A DNA stretch of 64,000 nucleotides from Parietaria judaica. Its lineage: Eukaryota > Streptophyta > Magnoliopsida > Rosales > Urticaceae. The stretch covers positions 24,794,001 through 24,858,000 of the forward strand of contig OX940864.1 of assembly GCA_954871525.1 (NCBI GenBank), in the 5' to 3' direction. This document shows positions 1-11,871 of this stretch, piece after piece. The first letter of the stretch is position 1. Each line of letters begins with the position of its first letter. The notes under the pieces are model-generated. The model made no database searches, was not told the DNA's origin, and saw nothing but the letters and a program-made list of their open reading frames with translations. A program made the translations under genes and the position numbers.

Positions 1-1413
1 TAACATATTAATAATTAAATCGAAATAATTAAATTATATTAATATTTCCTAATCTCAATATCACACATTAAAATGTCATGGTGCCACACCATCATTTAAA
101 TTCGTGACATGTGATTTAATTTCAAAGTTTATCGAACCGATCATAAACTTAGAAAATCCATAAATCACTAACCGTAAGTCGAAATGACTTGGTTCAAAAA
201 GCAAAGTTGCTTAGAATTTAATTTCCAACAAGATGGTGCTGATAGAAAATCTAAATTCTAACTTTATTTTATCAGTTAATTTCGTGTACCAAAATATGGT
301 ACTTTTACCACGCTAACGATAAAACTATCTGACGTCTGCTACAGATCTTTCAGTTTTATAAGTCAAGCCAAATGATTAAACATTATCCAGAATGTATTTT
401 AATCACGTACGTATCATCCGTTACGGAGCTATCCTGGGGACCATGGACCCGTATCACTTAAGCTCCAACGAACTGCTAGTTGTTCGTCAAACCTCGAAGT
501 GATTCCACTATAGACCCGAGGCTGCACTCTTTAGTGATACGGTATATATTATTCCCTTTATAACAGCAGGGTGTCCATTGATACAATCAAATTCGGGTTA
601 TTGATCTTTCACTTGATGATCCACACACGAGCAGGCGGTTTCTACCGTTATGCCCCTCATTGCATTTTCATCCTTGACTCAGTCAGTAATATTATGAGTG
701 ACCCACTTATGGTTTCGATTCATAAGTTGCGCACGGATACCTCTCACTTCTCACCACCGACAATCAAGGGAATCATCATCACTCTGGAGAGAGCTGTGTG
801 ATGCCCATGTCTATGACCAAGCTACCCTTAATGCTGACTATCATGTTCCCAAAATAATAGTGTTGGGAACAGCGGTAATATTTCGTGTTCTTTAACGGTT
901 AAATCAAAGAACAATCAAGCCAGCAGCTTGGACTCAAGATCACTCAGGACTTAGATCGAATATCCATTTGATCATCTACTAGTGACTCAACTCCAAGTTA
1001 TCAGTGACGGTCTTATATGATAACTTCCGGAGTTTAAGTCAGGTCCAGTCCAGTATGAAGACACTTCATACTTAATTCACTTCTAGTGAGTGTGACACAC
1101 ACAAAATCCAGAATAGGATTATCACTTAGTCACATTAATGACCTTATACGATTAATGGGCTCCCACCCAGTTGATCAGGTCACGGACATTTTAAGTTCAT
1201 TTATTATGATTATTAATTCTTCCTCACATTGACTCTGTTGTGATAATAATAACATAATTGCATCCTTTATGAACTAAGGAATCAAACATTCTATTTTACT
1301 CTACCAGAAACTATAATAAGATTATCACAATAAGCATCATCTTTATTCAACGACTTATCATAATCTTTTACAAATGGATAAACTATCTTGTTTAAGGACA
1401 CATATGTCCAACA
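1..1413 (-). mobile_element. Partial long terminal repeat of the long-LTR Copia family
   Basis: Read on the minus strand, this segment starts at 1413 with TGTTGGACATATGTGTCC and follows the 5' LTR at 22314 almost base for base until it leaves the window at position 1. It keeps about 140 bases (roughly 1190-1340) that are missing from the copy at 22314, so it is the more complete version. No polypurine tract abuts base 1413 on its upstream side (1414 onward), so this is a 5' LTR or a solo LTR, not a 3' LTR. Small ORFs inside it are not coding. Confidence 0.85.
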
Positions 1414-1683
1414 AAAATATCAGATCACCGAAGTTTTGTAGATTGGGAGTAACAATGTCTTACTAGAGACCTCTTGTTACTTATGGATTAAGACCCATGG
1501 CCAACACTGCAAAATCCTACAGGGTCACACCGAACTTGCAACGGAAGCGGAGTACGAAGAGGAGTTTCAGAATACAAGATATTGTTGAAAATGAAAGACT
1601 TATCAAAGGACCATTAATGGTCAAGGGCACTAAAGATTGTTACCATGAATTCAAATCCCGACATTTTTGTGTAAGTGGGAGAT
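1414..1683 (+). mobile_element. 3' internal remnant of a Copia element
   Basis: This stretch sits between the minus-strand LTR end at 1413 and a plus-strand LTR at 1684. Its right end, AAGTGGGAGA at about 1673-1682, looks like the polypurine tract that precedes Copia 3' LTRs. I see no recognisable RNase H or integrase in any frame. A short ORF from 1497 runs through it into the LTR and resembles nothing I know. Confidence 0.45.
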
Positions 1684-2367
1684 TGATAGAACCTTTGCGG
1701 TATAAGTACCCAAATATTGGGATTGGACCTCTTTTGGGCCCACGTGAGTTAATGCGATTGACTCAGGGTATTGATTATAGAATCATATGTAATTAATATA
1801 GTTGACTAATCAATATATTAATTGCATATATTCCTTTCCTTATTTAGATGGGATATTCATATAAAGGAAACTAATTAATTACATGAGATATACATTAATG
1901 GAGATTATTCTCATTAATGATGATTATACTCATTAATTGAGATGATTCGCCTCTCCCTATAAATAGAGAATTTGACCACCCCATTTCACACACCATTGAG
2001 AGAGTTCGAATTCTACTATTCCCGAGAGAGTCTTTGTCCGCTTCCAATCGCCGATTAGGAACTAGTATTCCGATTTGGCGATTTCCGTTCTCCTAGAGAA
2101 GTTATGTTTAGCAACGTTGTGGACTACGTAGAGGCCGAACACTTGAGCGGCTTGTGATCTCCTAGGAAGCGTGGTGTAGACGACGGCGTGAAGACAATCC
2201 TCCGATGAGCACTCGAAGATCCGGCTCTCGATGAATCAAAGTAATCGCTTAGAGAAATGTTTCTCTCTCCAAGTAAGTCCAATATATCTATTTATCTAGA
2301 TCCGTATTTTCTAGGATTCTCCGGAATTTCTGCTTCCGGATATGAGAAATCTTAGAAAACGCCAACA
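1684..2367 (+). mobile_element. Copia-type 3' LTR (684 bp)
   Basis: The segment begins TGATAG directly after a polypurine-like tract and ends CGCCAACA, giving the usual TG...CA ends. A promoter-like TATA box (CTATAAATAGAG, near 1957) is followed by a CT-rich leader and a GC-richer region, as in U3-R-U5. No primer binding site follows 2367, which supports a 3' LTR. It is unrelated in sequence to the LTR family at 1-1413. Confidence 0.6.
1955..1968 (+). promoter_or_regulatory. LTR TATA box
   Basis: The sequence CCTATAAATAGAG lies about 30 bases upstream of a pyrimidine-rich stretch (CACCCCATTTCACAC). It is the best core-promoter match in this LTR and would drive the retrotransposon transcript. 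Confidence 0.5.
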
Positions 2368-2528
2368 GATCGAAGATAAAACTATATCAATTAAAGGAAT
2401 ATGCTAGCTAACAAGGGAATATCTTGAGAAAATCATAAGAATACAGTGAGAATTAGGGATTAATTAGTAAAAGAAAAATAAAAAAGAATAGAAAAAAAAA
2501 AACTATAGAATGTGTATAATAGGCCCTT

Positions 2529-2655
2529 AATTTTAAGTGATTTTCAATTAAAAGGAATTTTAGTGGCCCATAAATTAAGGAATTTTAAATTAAAAGGAAT
2601 TTTAGTGGCCCATAAATTAAGTGATTTTAAATTAAAAGGAATTTTAGTGGCCTAT
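2529..2655. repeat. 42-bp tandem repeat, three copies
   Basis: The motif AAAGGAATTTTAGTGGCC recurs at about 2551, 2593 and 2635, a constant 42-base period, with AT-rich sequence between. The third copy decays into a TA tract. It lies in non-coding DNA and has no obvious function. Confidence 0.85.
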
Positions 2656-2659
2656 ATAT

Positions 2660-4401
2660 ATAATAATATATTACTACTTTATTAGATTATTATTTTTGAA
2701 GAATAATTTATTAGATTAGTAATATATAGTTAAATACTACTTATTGTTGCCAATAAAACACTATACTATAGATTCAATTTTTGTAAGAAAAAATATTTAT
2801 AAAAAAGTCCATGATACTCGTCTAATTAGTAAAGATTATTATGTTATTATGCTATAATTATAAGTTTTGAGACATAATTATTTAATTATAGTTTAATTTA
2901 TTTATTTTTATTCATCGTCCATCACCCCCGAAGTCATTTTCTGGGTCCGCCCCTGCTACTAAATTGAAGCTTGAATACTAGTCCAATTATTCATATCCCT
3001 TATCCACTTTGTCCAAGTTTTATTTTAATGCCAAATAATTCATAATTATCACAATAGATGTTTAAGTAGTGTATGAGGATATTATCAATTTAAATATTTA
3101 ACGTTGCTACTTCTAGCAACGCATGGTTTACAACTTAACAACAATATTTTCATGATACTAAGAAAAAGTGAATTCGGTGAATTATGGCTCAAAGCAAGAT
3201 CAATTAAAAACGTGAGGTTGAAGTTTAAAAATGAAAGTATATTTCGGGCAATGTTTTTGGTAAAAATCTCATTTCACTTGTTTGTAGAAGCAAAGTGCAA
3301 TTTTAGATTAATTTATGTAATTAAAATTTACATGGAAAATTGCTTTACTACAAAAGCGTACATGGTCGATAACTTGTTGTTTACACGTAAGACTTAAAAT
3401 GCCCGTTATATGTGACACTGATGTCAAATTCAATCGTGATTCACTAATGTGAGCTGTATAACACCAGCAACTAGAAACAACAACATATAAAAAAGCCTAA
3501 ACACGATTGAGTAAGGTTGAAACAATATTAAAAACAAGTGTGGTGATTCGTATTTGGTGTCTGTGTTTTTTGATTTTTGATTTTTTTACTCATGTCAATC
3601 GTGTCTTCATTGTTTTTTTATTTTTGATTTTTTTTTTACTCATATCAATCGTGTTAGAAGATGAGATTCGGACTCATCCCATTCAAATTTTACGTAGCAT
3701 GATATTGAACGCTACATGACATGTCATATTATTTGTCTGTCATTCTTCGAAGTAAATGGGACACGCATTTGCGTCTTATGAAATTTGAACCCGAGAGCCA
3801 ACAAAACTTGGTTTTTTCTCAACGTATTTACTTTACTCTCGCTTACTAAATATTGAGATAATCATTAACACAAGAGCCAACAATTCATTCAGTATGATTC
3901 CGTGACTGATCACAAAGTGATTTTCAAGCTCAATAATATACTTGAATTTTGAATAGCCTTAATTAAGTGAAAAGGGAAAAATGAACTAAGTAACAAGGTA
4001 TGATTAGGTTTTGTGTAACCGAGTGATATCACATCAAACAAGCACACCGCCTCTCATCTCTCCAATAATATCACATCGTGGCTTCAAAATCTATATGTAA
4101 TAATTATCACCGACATGACACATCCGTATCCAATTATATATCATATATGTATATATATGGTCTAAGTTGATGTCTTTGAAATAACTATAATCAAACAAAA
4201 AGTCACAATCGCTTTTAATTATAGGACTGCCATTATTCTGCCCATTACTCATCTCTCTTGGGTCCTATGCCCAGGAATGGGAAGAAAGGAAAATAATAAT
4301 TCATCGAAAAAGTTTATGCAAATTTTAGTGACATTTTGTATGTGTACATATACTCATTGTGACATTGTATAAAGCTACGCGTTATAAATTTTATGCCATT
4401 C
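2660..4401. other. AT-rich intergenic stretch without a gene
   Basis: I see only short, compositionally biased ORFs. Around 2925-2960 there is a GGGTCCGCCCCTG motif like the right end of the hAT MITE family at 4410, suggesting an old partial copy whose left end I could not find. At 3565-3655 a TTACTCAT(G/A)TCAATCGTGT segment is directly repeated. Nothing else is supported. Confidence 0.5.
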
Positions 4402-4409
4402 CTTCGAAG

Positions 4410-4938
4410 CAATGGCGGATCCAGGATTTTAACAAAGTGGGGCCGATTTTTTTTTTAAAAAAAAAATTAATACTAAAATCGAATAATATTTTTAATAATA
4501 AAAATTAATACTATCACCTTATCGTAGCTTCATTTTATTTATTTATATATTTTTTTATTGTAATACTTTTTAACATGTAAAAGTGATTAAGCTGTAAAAA
4601 GTTAAAAACGTTAAAATCTGCTATTGTAAAAAAAAAAATATTTAAATATGAATCATTATCACGCAACCCAATGATAAAGTTGTCAGCCAAACATCAATCA
4701 TACCCAATTACCCATTAACCCCAACACATTAATAAAATAAATAAAAAAAACTAAAATCATCAAATTTCATCTTCTTCATCCTGTATATTCAAATACCCAG
4801 AAAAACAAAAAGCTTAAAGCAATTTCAACTTGGATGTTGGGTTGCGAACAATGTTGAGTCTCTGCATAGTCGAACAACACTAAATCAAAAATTCTTGGAG
4901 GGGCTGCCCCTGTAGGTTTACTCGTAGATCCGCCTCTG
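4410..4938. mobile_element. hAT-type MITE, 529 bp, with perfect 8-bp target duplication
   Basis: The left end is CAATGGCGGATCCAGG and the right end, read inward on the other strand, is CAGAGGCGGATCTACG, so the termini are imperfect inverted repeats sharing GGCGGATC. The palindromic octamer CTTCGAAG flanks the element exactly at 4402-4409 and 4939-4946, the 8-bp duplication expected of hAT transposition. The interior is AT-rich with no transposase, so it needs a transposase in trans. Confidence 0.85.
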
Positions 4939-4993
4939 CTTCGAAGTAATGTAGGGTTTACATACCATTAGTGATATCAAGCACATATTAGTC

Positions 4994-4997
<4 letters not shown>

Positions 4998-5040
<43 letters not shown>
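4998..5040. repeat. ATT trinucleotide microsatellite
   Basis: An uninterrupted run of TAT/ATT units of about 43 bases in non-coding DNA; a candidate length-variable marker. Confidence 0.95.
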
Positions 5041-5214
5041 GCCGAATCAATCATAATACATTAATTTTCTTTGCACAGTATATAGTTTGCGATAAATATA
5101 ATTAATAAATTACTTAAAAACGATCTATTATTTAACAAAAGGGATTCACACACCCTTCATCTTCATAGCACCACCGACATGGATGAATCGTTCAGATGTG
5201 TGTATATAGTATGA

Positions 5215-5715
5215 AGTCCAAGGTTCGACTTTTCCACGATTATCTTCGATAATCTTCGATTATCCGTCTTACCGGTAGTTATTGCCAAGACGGCCATGCT
5301 AGTACTTTTCCATGATTTTTTCCGAAAATCGGCAAACATCTTGAAAAATAATAAAAATATGGTACTTTAATTTTTTTTTTGCACTTTTCGATGATTTTAT
5401 TCGAGTATTTACATAGGTGAAAGTGAGACTATATTTTATTTACCTATGTTTGAGTATGAAATGATTTTACTTTTGGCATTTTTAATATTTTATCAACATT
5501 ATAAACTTAGTAAATATATTCTTAAAAATATTTTAGTGATTTTTCATCGATAATCGTCGATAAGTGTCGATAATTTGTCGATAACCATCGAAAAGTATCG
5601 GTAATCGGTAAGCTACAGTATTATTAGTTTTCCGTCGATAATCCAGTAAGTTATCGATTAATCCGTCGATAACGGCAAGCGATTTATCGGCAAGTTCGGT
5701 AAGTTCATACTATGA
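5215..5715. repeat. Degenerate DNA-transposon remnant rich in CGATAA/TTATCG
   Basis: Both ends are crowded with short direct and inverted TTATCG/CGATAA motifs (5240-5300 and 5540-5700), and the left edge contains CAAGGTTC, as does the hAT element at 39984. Outer ends ATAGTATGAA and TTCATACTAT form a short inverted repeat. No clean target duplication could be set, so this is probably a decayed relative of the 39984 family. Confidence 0.4.
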
Positions 5716-6497
5716 ACTATGAAGACATATTGTCCCTCAAAAGATATTATTGCTAGGGGCCTAGGACAGATATTAGCTTCACTTTATATTTTTGTTTTTA
5801 TACATATAATATAGGGATTTTAGCGGCAACAATACCCGACCTTCGGCCAACAAGGTTGGCATAAACTTAATTTTTAAAAATATAGGCAATAATACACATC
5901 ATGCATTGACTAGTGTTTTCATCCATTCTTTTTTAGATGTCTGTTAGTCGAACACACTTAATCGTGGTTTGACTTTCATGTGACATGCCATGTCATTCTA
6001 CTACCCATGGTATTTGTTTTAAATTTTTTGAACTTTGAAATATTATAATTTTTTTCATTATTTTTATGATAATTAATGAAAAACTCAAAACTATAAATAA
6101 CTTAAGTGTCGTCTGACGTGGCAATGTCAGATATTACAAGATTCATAGTTTAAACTTTAAAGTTTAAATATTGTACTCCTCTTACATAAGAGTTAATTTA
6201 CCCGACAAGTAATTAATTTACCAGCCTGATTATATATGAGTTAATCGATTATCGGACGGGTATATCAATAAGTTTCATATAAGGTAATATAAGAACTATA
6301 CTATTTTTACATAACTAGTAATTAATTATACTTTTTAAAGAAAAAATAATTAATTATAATAACATTAAAGAATGTATAATAAAAAATACAAATATTATTT
6401 AAATATCAACAAAATTTCAAAGTTCGGTACTAAAGTGTCATAAAAGTATACGTCTGTAGTGTCATAAAAGTGTCATAGTAAAATGCTAGAAACAAAG
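5716..6497. other. Intergenic DNA, no gene seen
   Basis: AT-rich sequence between two transposon remnants. Near 5820-5880 there is a CGGCAACAATACCCGA-like phrase reminiscent of the MITE family at 11160, but too diverged to assign. No ORF has recognisable content. Confidence 0.5.
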
Positions 6498-6525
6498 GTT
6501 CAAATTAGAGCTGCAGGAATTCGTC

Positions 6526-6636
6526 GCGAGTTTCCATCGCGATGCGTCGCGACGCATGCTCGTGAGTCGCGACGAGTCGCGATTTTGTGACAAAAGTCGC
6601 GATTCGTCGCGATTTGTGGCATTAGTCGCGACCCTC
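6526..6636. repeat. Left subterminal GTCGCGA repeats of the hAT element
   Basis: About eight copies of the palindromic core TCGCGA lie within 110 bases, in both orientations, directly inside the left terminal repeat. hAT transposases bind arrays of short subterminal motifs, so these are likely binding sites. Confidence 0.75.
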
Positions 6637-7019
6637 GGATGGGGATCCGCGTGAAGCCCATCAACGGCTCACATTCAAGATCCGCGTCATTTTGCCTTTT
6701 TGTAGCATAAATAACACACTTTTTACCTGAAATTTATTACCCAACCACAATTATTACCCACTTTACTCGAATTTCAACCCTAAAATTTCAATATTTTTCA
6801 CCCACTTTCTCCTCACAATTATTCACCCACCACAATAATTATTCACCCACCCCACTCTCTCCTCAAACCCTATAAATACCACCTCTTCCTCCCTCATTTC
6901 TTCACCAACAATCTCTCAACTCTCTCTCAAATTCTCTCAATTCTCTAAGTTTTTTCCACTCTCAAGCTCTAAAGTTCCAAAGTTCTAAATTTCTCAATTT
7001 CTAAAGTTCTCTCATTAAT

Positions 7020-9472
7020 ATGTCTCGAAGAAGCGGCGGTAGTTCCGGGGGTCGAAGGGCGGCCAGGAATTTGCAACCCCAATTTCTACAAGGGGGAACA
7101 TCGCAGCCTTGTCCCGACAACTACATTCCCGTTATGCTTCCGTCAGAAATATTCCCTTCCCCACCCAATCCAAATTATCCCGACGATACAGTACGGTCTC
7201 TAAGACCTAGTCTAGTCCGGGCGTTGGCCCACCACCAAGCCAATCCCGATCGTGTGTCCCGAGAATTGGTCGAAGCGGTGGCTCAATCTAGGGGGGGAAA
7301 TAACGATCCTTTTTTCGATCTCATGTTTCGGGAAGGTGCCGATTACAGAGCTCAAGGTCCCGAAGGTGCCGATCCCGACGAAACTCAACGCCCCGAAGAT
7401 GCCGATCCTGACAAAACTCAACGTCCCCACGATGCCGATCCTGACCAAACTCAACGCCCCCACGATGCCGATCCCGACGACTTTCAAACGCCACCCTCGG
7501 TCCATGGGTCAAATGTTGGGGTTTACAACCGCGGTTCTTCCAATCAAGATAGCGGTGAAGCCTCCGTTGCCCGTGCTCGACGTCCTTCAACCGGGTAATA
7601 ACCTTTATTCATTTGTTTATTTCATTAATTATTAATATTTATTAATTAATAAGCTAGTACTTAGTAATAATTAATTATTAATAATTAATAAGTAATAAAT
7701 AATAATTAATAAATATTAATCCGTTTTTAATTATTCAATAATAATCACTTGAAAGTCTTAGTATGCTCCGTGGTTGCGGTTCCGACCGATCTTCCACATC
7801 AGAAACGATTTTCTTGAGATTTAATAATCATTTAATCATATTATCTTAATTATTTAATTTCGTTTAATTTTTTAACCTTAAATATTATAGTTTAATTATT
7901 TTAGTTTAATTAATTAATTTGTCACGTCTCTTGAAAGTCTTTAGTATGCTCTGTGGTTGCGGTTCCGACTGATCTTCCACATCAGAAACGATTTTCTTGA
8001 GATTTAATAAGTTAACGGGATTAAAAATGGTAATTTGTATGTGTGGTGATTATTATAAAGTTCTTAATGGAATACGGTGTCTTAGAAAGATTGGTTTTTA
8101 AATAAGGTTTGCTTTGCAATCTCCTCCAAGCTAGCCTGGGAACCTCGGGGAGTTCTGTCTAGAAAAGCTTGGGCCTAAAGCGAGATCATAGCATCCTTTC
8201 CAGTCGATCTGGCCGTGGAACCTCGGGGAGTTCCGTCAAAAAGAGCTTGATAATGATTTCCACACATAGAAAATACCATTTTTAATTTCGTTAACTCTTT
8301 TAATTAACTATATGAAATTTAATTAAATTAATATGATTAATGTTAAGATCTAATAAATGTAATATTTTTTGTAATACTTAATTTATTATTAATCCGATGT
8401 AATATTCCTTTGTTTTAACAGCGCAACTCCTTCGGCCCTGGCGTGGGAACGACCAAACACGGCCCCAGTGTGGGAATTTTTCCACGAAGATCGGCGGTTG
8501 GAGAATGGCGAACGCATCAAACTCGCCACGTGCAAAAAATGCGGCAAAGTACTAGACGCGATGGGTGACCTCGGAACCGGATACTTGAAAATACACGCAA
8601 GAGCATGCTTCCCGACCGGGCAGCTCGAAGAGGTAAACACAGCACAGGTAAGTGCCCTTTCTGCAGTTAATTTACGGAAATGGACCCTCGAATGGATAAT
8701 TTCTACGGGCGTGCCGCTGAGTTTTGTCGAAAATCCCAACCATACCCGATATATGGAAAGGATTAATCCGACGTACCAGCAGTTTTCCCGTACAACTTAT
8801 ATCCACCCCCGTTTTCGTTTTGCTTCGGTGCTATACTTGATCCCCGTTTTTTCGTTTACTTGGGGGGCAATGATGTTAGCCTGCGGGGAAAACCTCGGGG
8901 TGGATTACCAGAATTATATTAACGTTGTTAACGAAGCCTTTTTTGCATTGTACAGTGAATACGACGCCCGGTTCCCACAGTTCAACGCACAAGAAGAGCA
9001 AAGGAAAGTGATGGAGAGCCCAACGAAGACGGGACTAGCGTTTAGCCGGAGACTCAGGCAACGGATAGATCGCGGGGAAGCAGGGGAATCCAGCACGGGA
9101 CCGCCACGGGCAGACATACCGGAGGGCGCACCGGCAGAAGTTAAGCGATACTACGGCCTACGGTTCGAGGACGATTCAGGCGAGTTCGATGTCATAAAGT
9201 GGTGGAAGAATCAACGGGACAGATTCCCGATATTGGCGAGAATGGCGATGGATATACTGTCCATCCCCATTTCAAGCGTTGCTTCGGAGAGCGCATTCAG
9301 TACGGCTCAGTATGTCATAAACGACCGGAGGGCGTCAACCACCAACACACACGTCGAGCAAATAATGGTGTTGAATGATTTGTTGTACCACAACCCGGTG
9401 ATTGCCGAACGGTCCGACCAAACCGAACTGGAGCTAATGACTGAAAGGTTTAACGCCCTGTATCCCGAGTGA
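7020..9472 (+). CDS. hAT transposase derivative: BED finger plus hATC domain, catalytic core deleted
   Basis: Predicted exons are 7020-7594 and 8422-9472; the donor GG|GTAATA and acceptor TTTTAACAG|C keep the frame and give 541 residues. Exon 1 encodes a Ser/Gly/Arg-rich, then Pro/Asp-rich tail with four imperfect DADPD..QRP repeats. Exon 2 begins with a BED zinc finger (VWEFF near residue 208; Cys 229/232; His 250; Cys 254) and ends with the hATC dimerisation block (about 445-525) containing IKWWKNQ and the SSVASESAFS signature. The region between, where RNase H-fold hAT transposases carry their DDE residues, is only about 190 residues, and no catalytic motif is visible. RICESLEEPER-like proteins are usually over 600 residues. 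Frame and splice sites survive, so a DNA-binding, dimerising but non-catalytic protein could be made. Whether it is expressed is unknown. Confidence 0.8.
7750..8011 (+). repeat. Direct repeats in the hAT intron
   Basis: An approximately 80-base block beginning CTTGAAAGTCTT and running through GTATGCTC, GGTTGCGGTTCCGAC and CTTCCACATCAG occurs at about 7751 and again at 7929, nearly identical. A second pair, GGAACCTCGGGGAGTTC, recurs at about 8140 and 8218. The intron of the hAT fragment near 35450 carries the matching GTCACGTCTCTTGAAAGT, showing the two elements are related. Confidence 0.8.
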
Positions 9473-9967
9473 CGCAATGTAACCGCCAATGATGTGCTCT
9501 TTCCTCTCTTGGTTTTATGTCCCAAAGGAGGGTTTTACAAGAGAGGTTTTAGTGAGGCATCTTGTAATATTTACACTGAATATTTACAGCTTTCTTCCAC
9601 CTTATTGTAATATTCACAATGAATAATACAACTTTTTTTTTAATATCTCGTCTTTTCGTATTTATTTATATGTTAAGTAAATTTGTTGAAATTATTAATA
9701 TGTTACAAACTAATATTTATTAACATATGTTACAACTTAAAAATTAACAATAAAAATCAAGATTATTAATATGTTACAAAATAATAAGTTATAACATACT
9801 TAAATATTAATTTTGAAAAAAGGGATTATAGATAAAAAAAAATTAAATAATTAAATTACTTACATATAATTTTGAAATAATTAATAAAGTTTTACAATTA
9901 AATTCGGGTAAAAAGTATTTTTTTTTCTTCAAGAAAACAGGTACTTTTGCCCGAAAAAAAGCCCAGA

Positions 9968-10078
9968 AAGTCGCGAGAAATCGCGAATCACCGCGACCTG
10001 CGGCGTCGCGACGCGTCGCGACTGGAACAGTCGCGATTTTTGGCGATTCCGTCGCGACGAGTCGCGACGCCGCGAGTT
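9968..10078. repeat. Right subterminal GTCGCGA repeats of the hAT element
   Basis: A dense set of TCGCGA palindromes mirrors the left subterminal region and sits just inside the right terminal repeat. Together with the left set it gives the two-ended binding-site layout of hAT elements. Confidence 0.75.
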
Positions 10079-10144
10079 TCAGCTCTAGTTCAAATAATAC
10101 TCGTTAATTGTAAATAGACTGAAAATTTTATTTATGGGTACACC

Positions 10145-10776
10145 TAGAGATGAACAAAAGAAACCGTTAACCGAATTTTTTATGGAATACCGATTATACC
10201 AATACCGATTAGACCGCAAACCGAATCAAAGCGGTTAAAACTGAATATACCGAAAGAAAACCGAATACCCGGATTAGAATAAAATAGGGCTTTCGGTTTT
10301 GATATGAAAACCGCAACTGCATACCCGTTTATACCGCTTTACCACTATATCTTATATTATTTTTTATCAGTAATAGTCATGCTTATCACAATGTCAAAAA
10401 TAATATTTATGTCATTCCTTTCTCCAAGATTATAATCTAGCAATACTTGATTTAATGTGTAGTTGTGGATGATAATAACTTAAACTTACTTTGATTTATT
10501 GTGTAGTTGTAGGGACTTCTAAGAACTATATCAATTGTAATTTAGTACTTCATTATTTTCTGTATAATATAGTTATGTGTAGTGGATCTTAGAAGCGGTA
10601 AATGCGGTATGAAATACAGATATTACCGCAACCGAAATCAAATACCGATTATACGGTAGATGCGGTTTTCTTCTTAAAAAATAGGGCATTCGGTTTTCAT
10701 TATAAAAATACCGAAATACGTTATTCGGTCTATTATTTATCATATACCGCACCGAATACCCGCTTGTTCACCCCTA
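10145..10776. mobile_element. hAT-type MITE (about 630 bp), first copy
   Basis: The left end is TAGAGATGAACAA and the inward-read right end is TAGGGGTGAACAA, an 11/13 inverted repeat. The flanks GGTACACC and CGTATACC match at six of eight bases, an aged 8-bp target duplication. The interior carries many ACCGAAT/ATTCGGT motifs in both orientations. The right 430 bases recur at 12103-12543 as part of a tandem duplication. Confidence 0.75.
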
Positions 10777-11047
10777 CGTATACCTAGAGTGCAATGGATA
10801 CCAATAGATAAGCAATAAATTGATTGATATACCAATTTTTTTTTTTTGTAAGAATTAAATATTATTAAAAATTTATAAATAATACCATAGATTTTAAGAC
10901 AGCATAGTTTTTTAGAAGGATGTTGAAAGATTACGTAGGGGTGATGTGAAAATAAAATATGAAGAAAATATAGATTTTATTTAGTCCAAAATTGAATTAG
11001 AGATCACTTAAAAAAATATTTTTTTTTTAGCCACTGTGAGCACGCTT

Positions 11048-11051
<4 letters not shown>

Positions 11052-11098
<47 letters not shown>

Positions 11099-11100
11099 TA
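11052..11100. repeat. TA dinucleotide microsatellite
   Basis: A run of TA units with one TG interruption, within copy 1 of the duplication. Confidence 0.95.
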
Positions 11101-11159
11101 ACGTTGAACGTAACTTGAAACATCATTTATTTATATCACTTAATTTTAACTTGAAACAT

Positions 11160-11626
11160 CATAATGACGGCAAAAATACCCAAAGTTTGGTCAAAGAACC
11201 CCTCGTGTACCCAAAGTTTAAAAGTGGTGACAAAAATACTCAAAGTCACATTTGCGGAGTTGACCACTCCATTCTCGCAACGCCGTTAATTTACCTGTTA
11301 ATTCTGGCCACGTGGACAAATCTGTTTTGTTAAGTGTAATCATTAGGGGTTCAATTAGCTGTGTTAAATAGTATTAATTAGGGGTTTAATTCCTTGTTTT
11401 GTCGTAAACGAGGCTGATGTGGGCTCGTTCACGTGGCAAAAATTATTATGTCAGCAACCCACGTTTGTCCACGTGGCCAGAGTTAACGGGTAAGTTAACG
11501 GCGTTACGAGAATGGAGTGGTCAGCTCCCCAAATGTGATTTTGGGTATTTTTGCCACCACTTTTAAACTTTGGGTACACGAGGAGTTTTTTCACCAAACT
11601 TTGGGTATTTTTGCCGTCATTAACCC
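11160..11626. mobile_element. Mutator-like foldback MITE
   Basis: The two ends are long inverted repeats of about 170 bases. The left arm contains ACGGCAAAAATACCC, GGTCAAAGAACCCCTCG and GAGTTGACCACTCC, and the right arm carries the reverse complement of each in mirror order. Copy 2 of the surrounding duplication has an uninterrupted TTTTAACATTAAATATAG at about 19165, the empty site. TTTTAAC flanks the insert on both sides, though the left edge is slightly rearranged. No coding capacity. Confidence 0.8.
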
Positions 11627-11871
11627 TTTTAACATTAAATATAGAAGTAAAACAAATTCAAAATCTTAAGTACTTTGGCTGCAAATAAGAGTACTGAACG
11701 TTTAGCTAACTCGAATGGAATGATTTGAGAGAGGGTTATTAAAGCATTGAGTGTTGGATTAAAAAAAAAGCATCGAGTGTTGGGCCCTTGGCATATGCCG
11801 GAGAATAATAAACCCATGATCAATTATCAGCTCACACCACAAATAATTCTGATCTTTTTTATATTATATTT

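Larger units (their letters stand above)
6506..10087 (+). mobile_element. Complete hAT transposon with 8-bp target duplication
   Basis: The element starts TAGAGCTGCAGG and ends CAGCTCTA, giving 8-bp terminal inverted repeats TAGAGCTG. GTTCAAAT is duplicated exactly at 6498-6505 and 10088-10095. Both subterminal regions carry many GTCGCGA/TCGCGAC motifs, the expected pattern for transposase binding. Inside is a two-exon transposase-like gene (7020-9472), an 820-bp intron and AT-rich flanks. At 3582 bp it has all structural parts of an hAT element, but its protein is internally deleted, so it is probably non-autonomous. Confidence 0.9.

Noticed and set aside
571..801. A 76-codon ORF conserved in the LTR copies at 1-1413 and 22750-22980
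   Set aside because: It is antisense to the LTR and lacks an ATG at its first codon. Five of the eight differences between copies change the amino acid, as expected without selection.
1497..1796. A 99-codon ORF near the first Copia LTR
   Set aside because: It crosses from internal remnant into the LTR and shows no gag, protease or RNase H motif.
7212..7590. Minus-strand and alternative-frame ORFs over the hAT first exon
   Set aside because: They mirror the repetitive acidic repeats of the sense exon and have no domain or splice partner.
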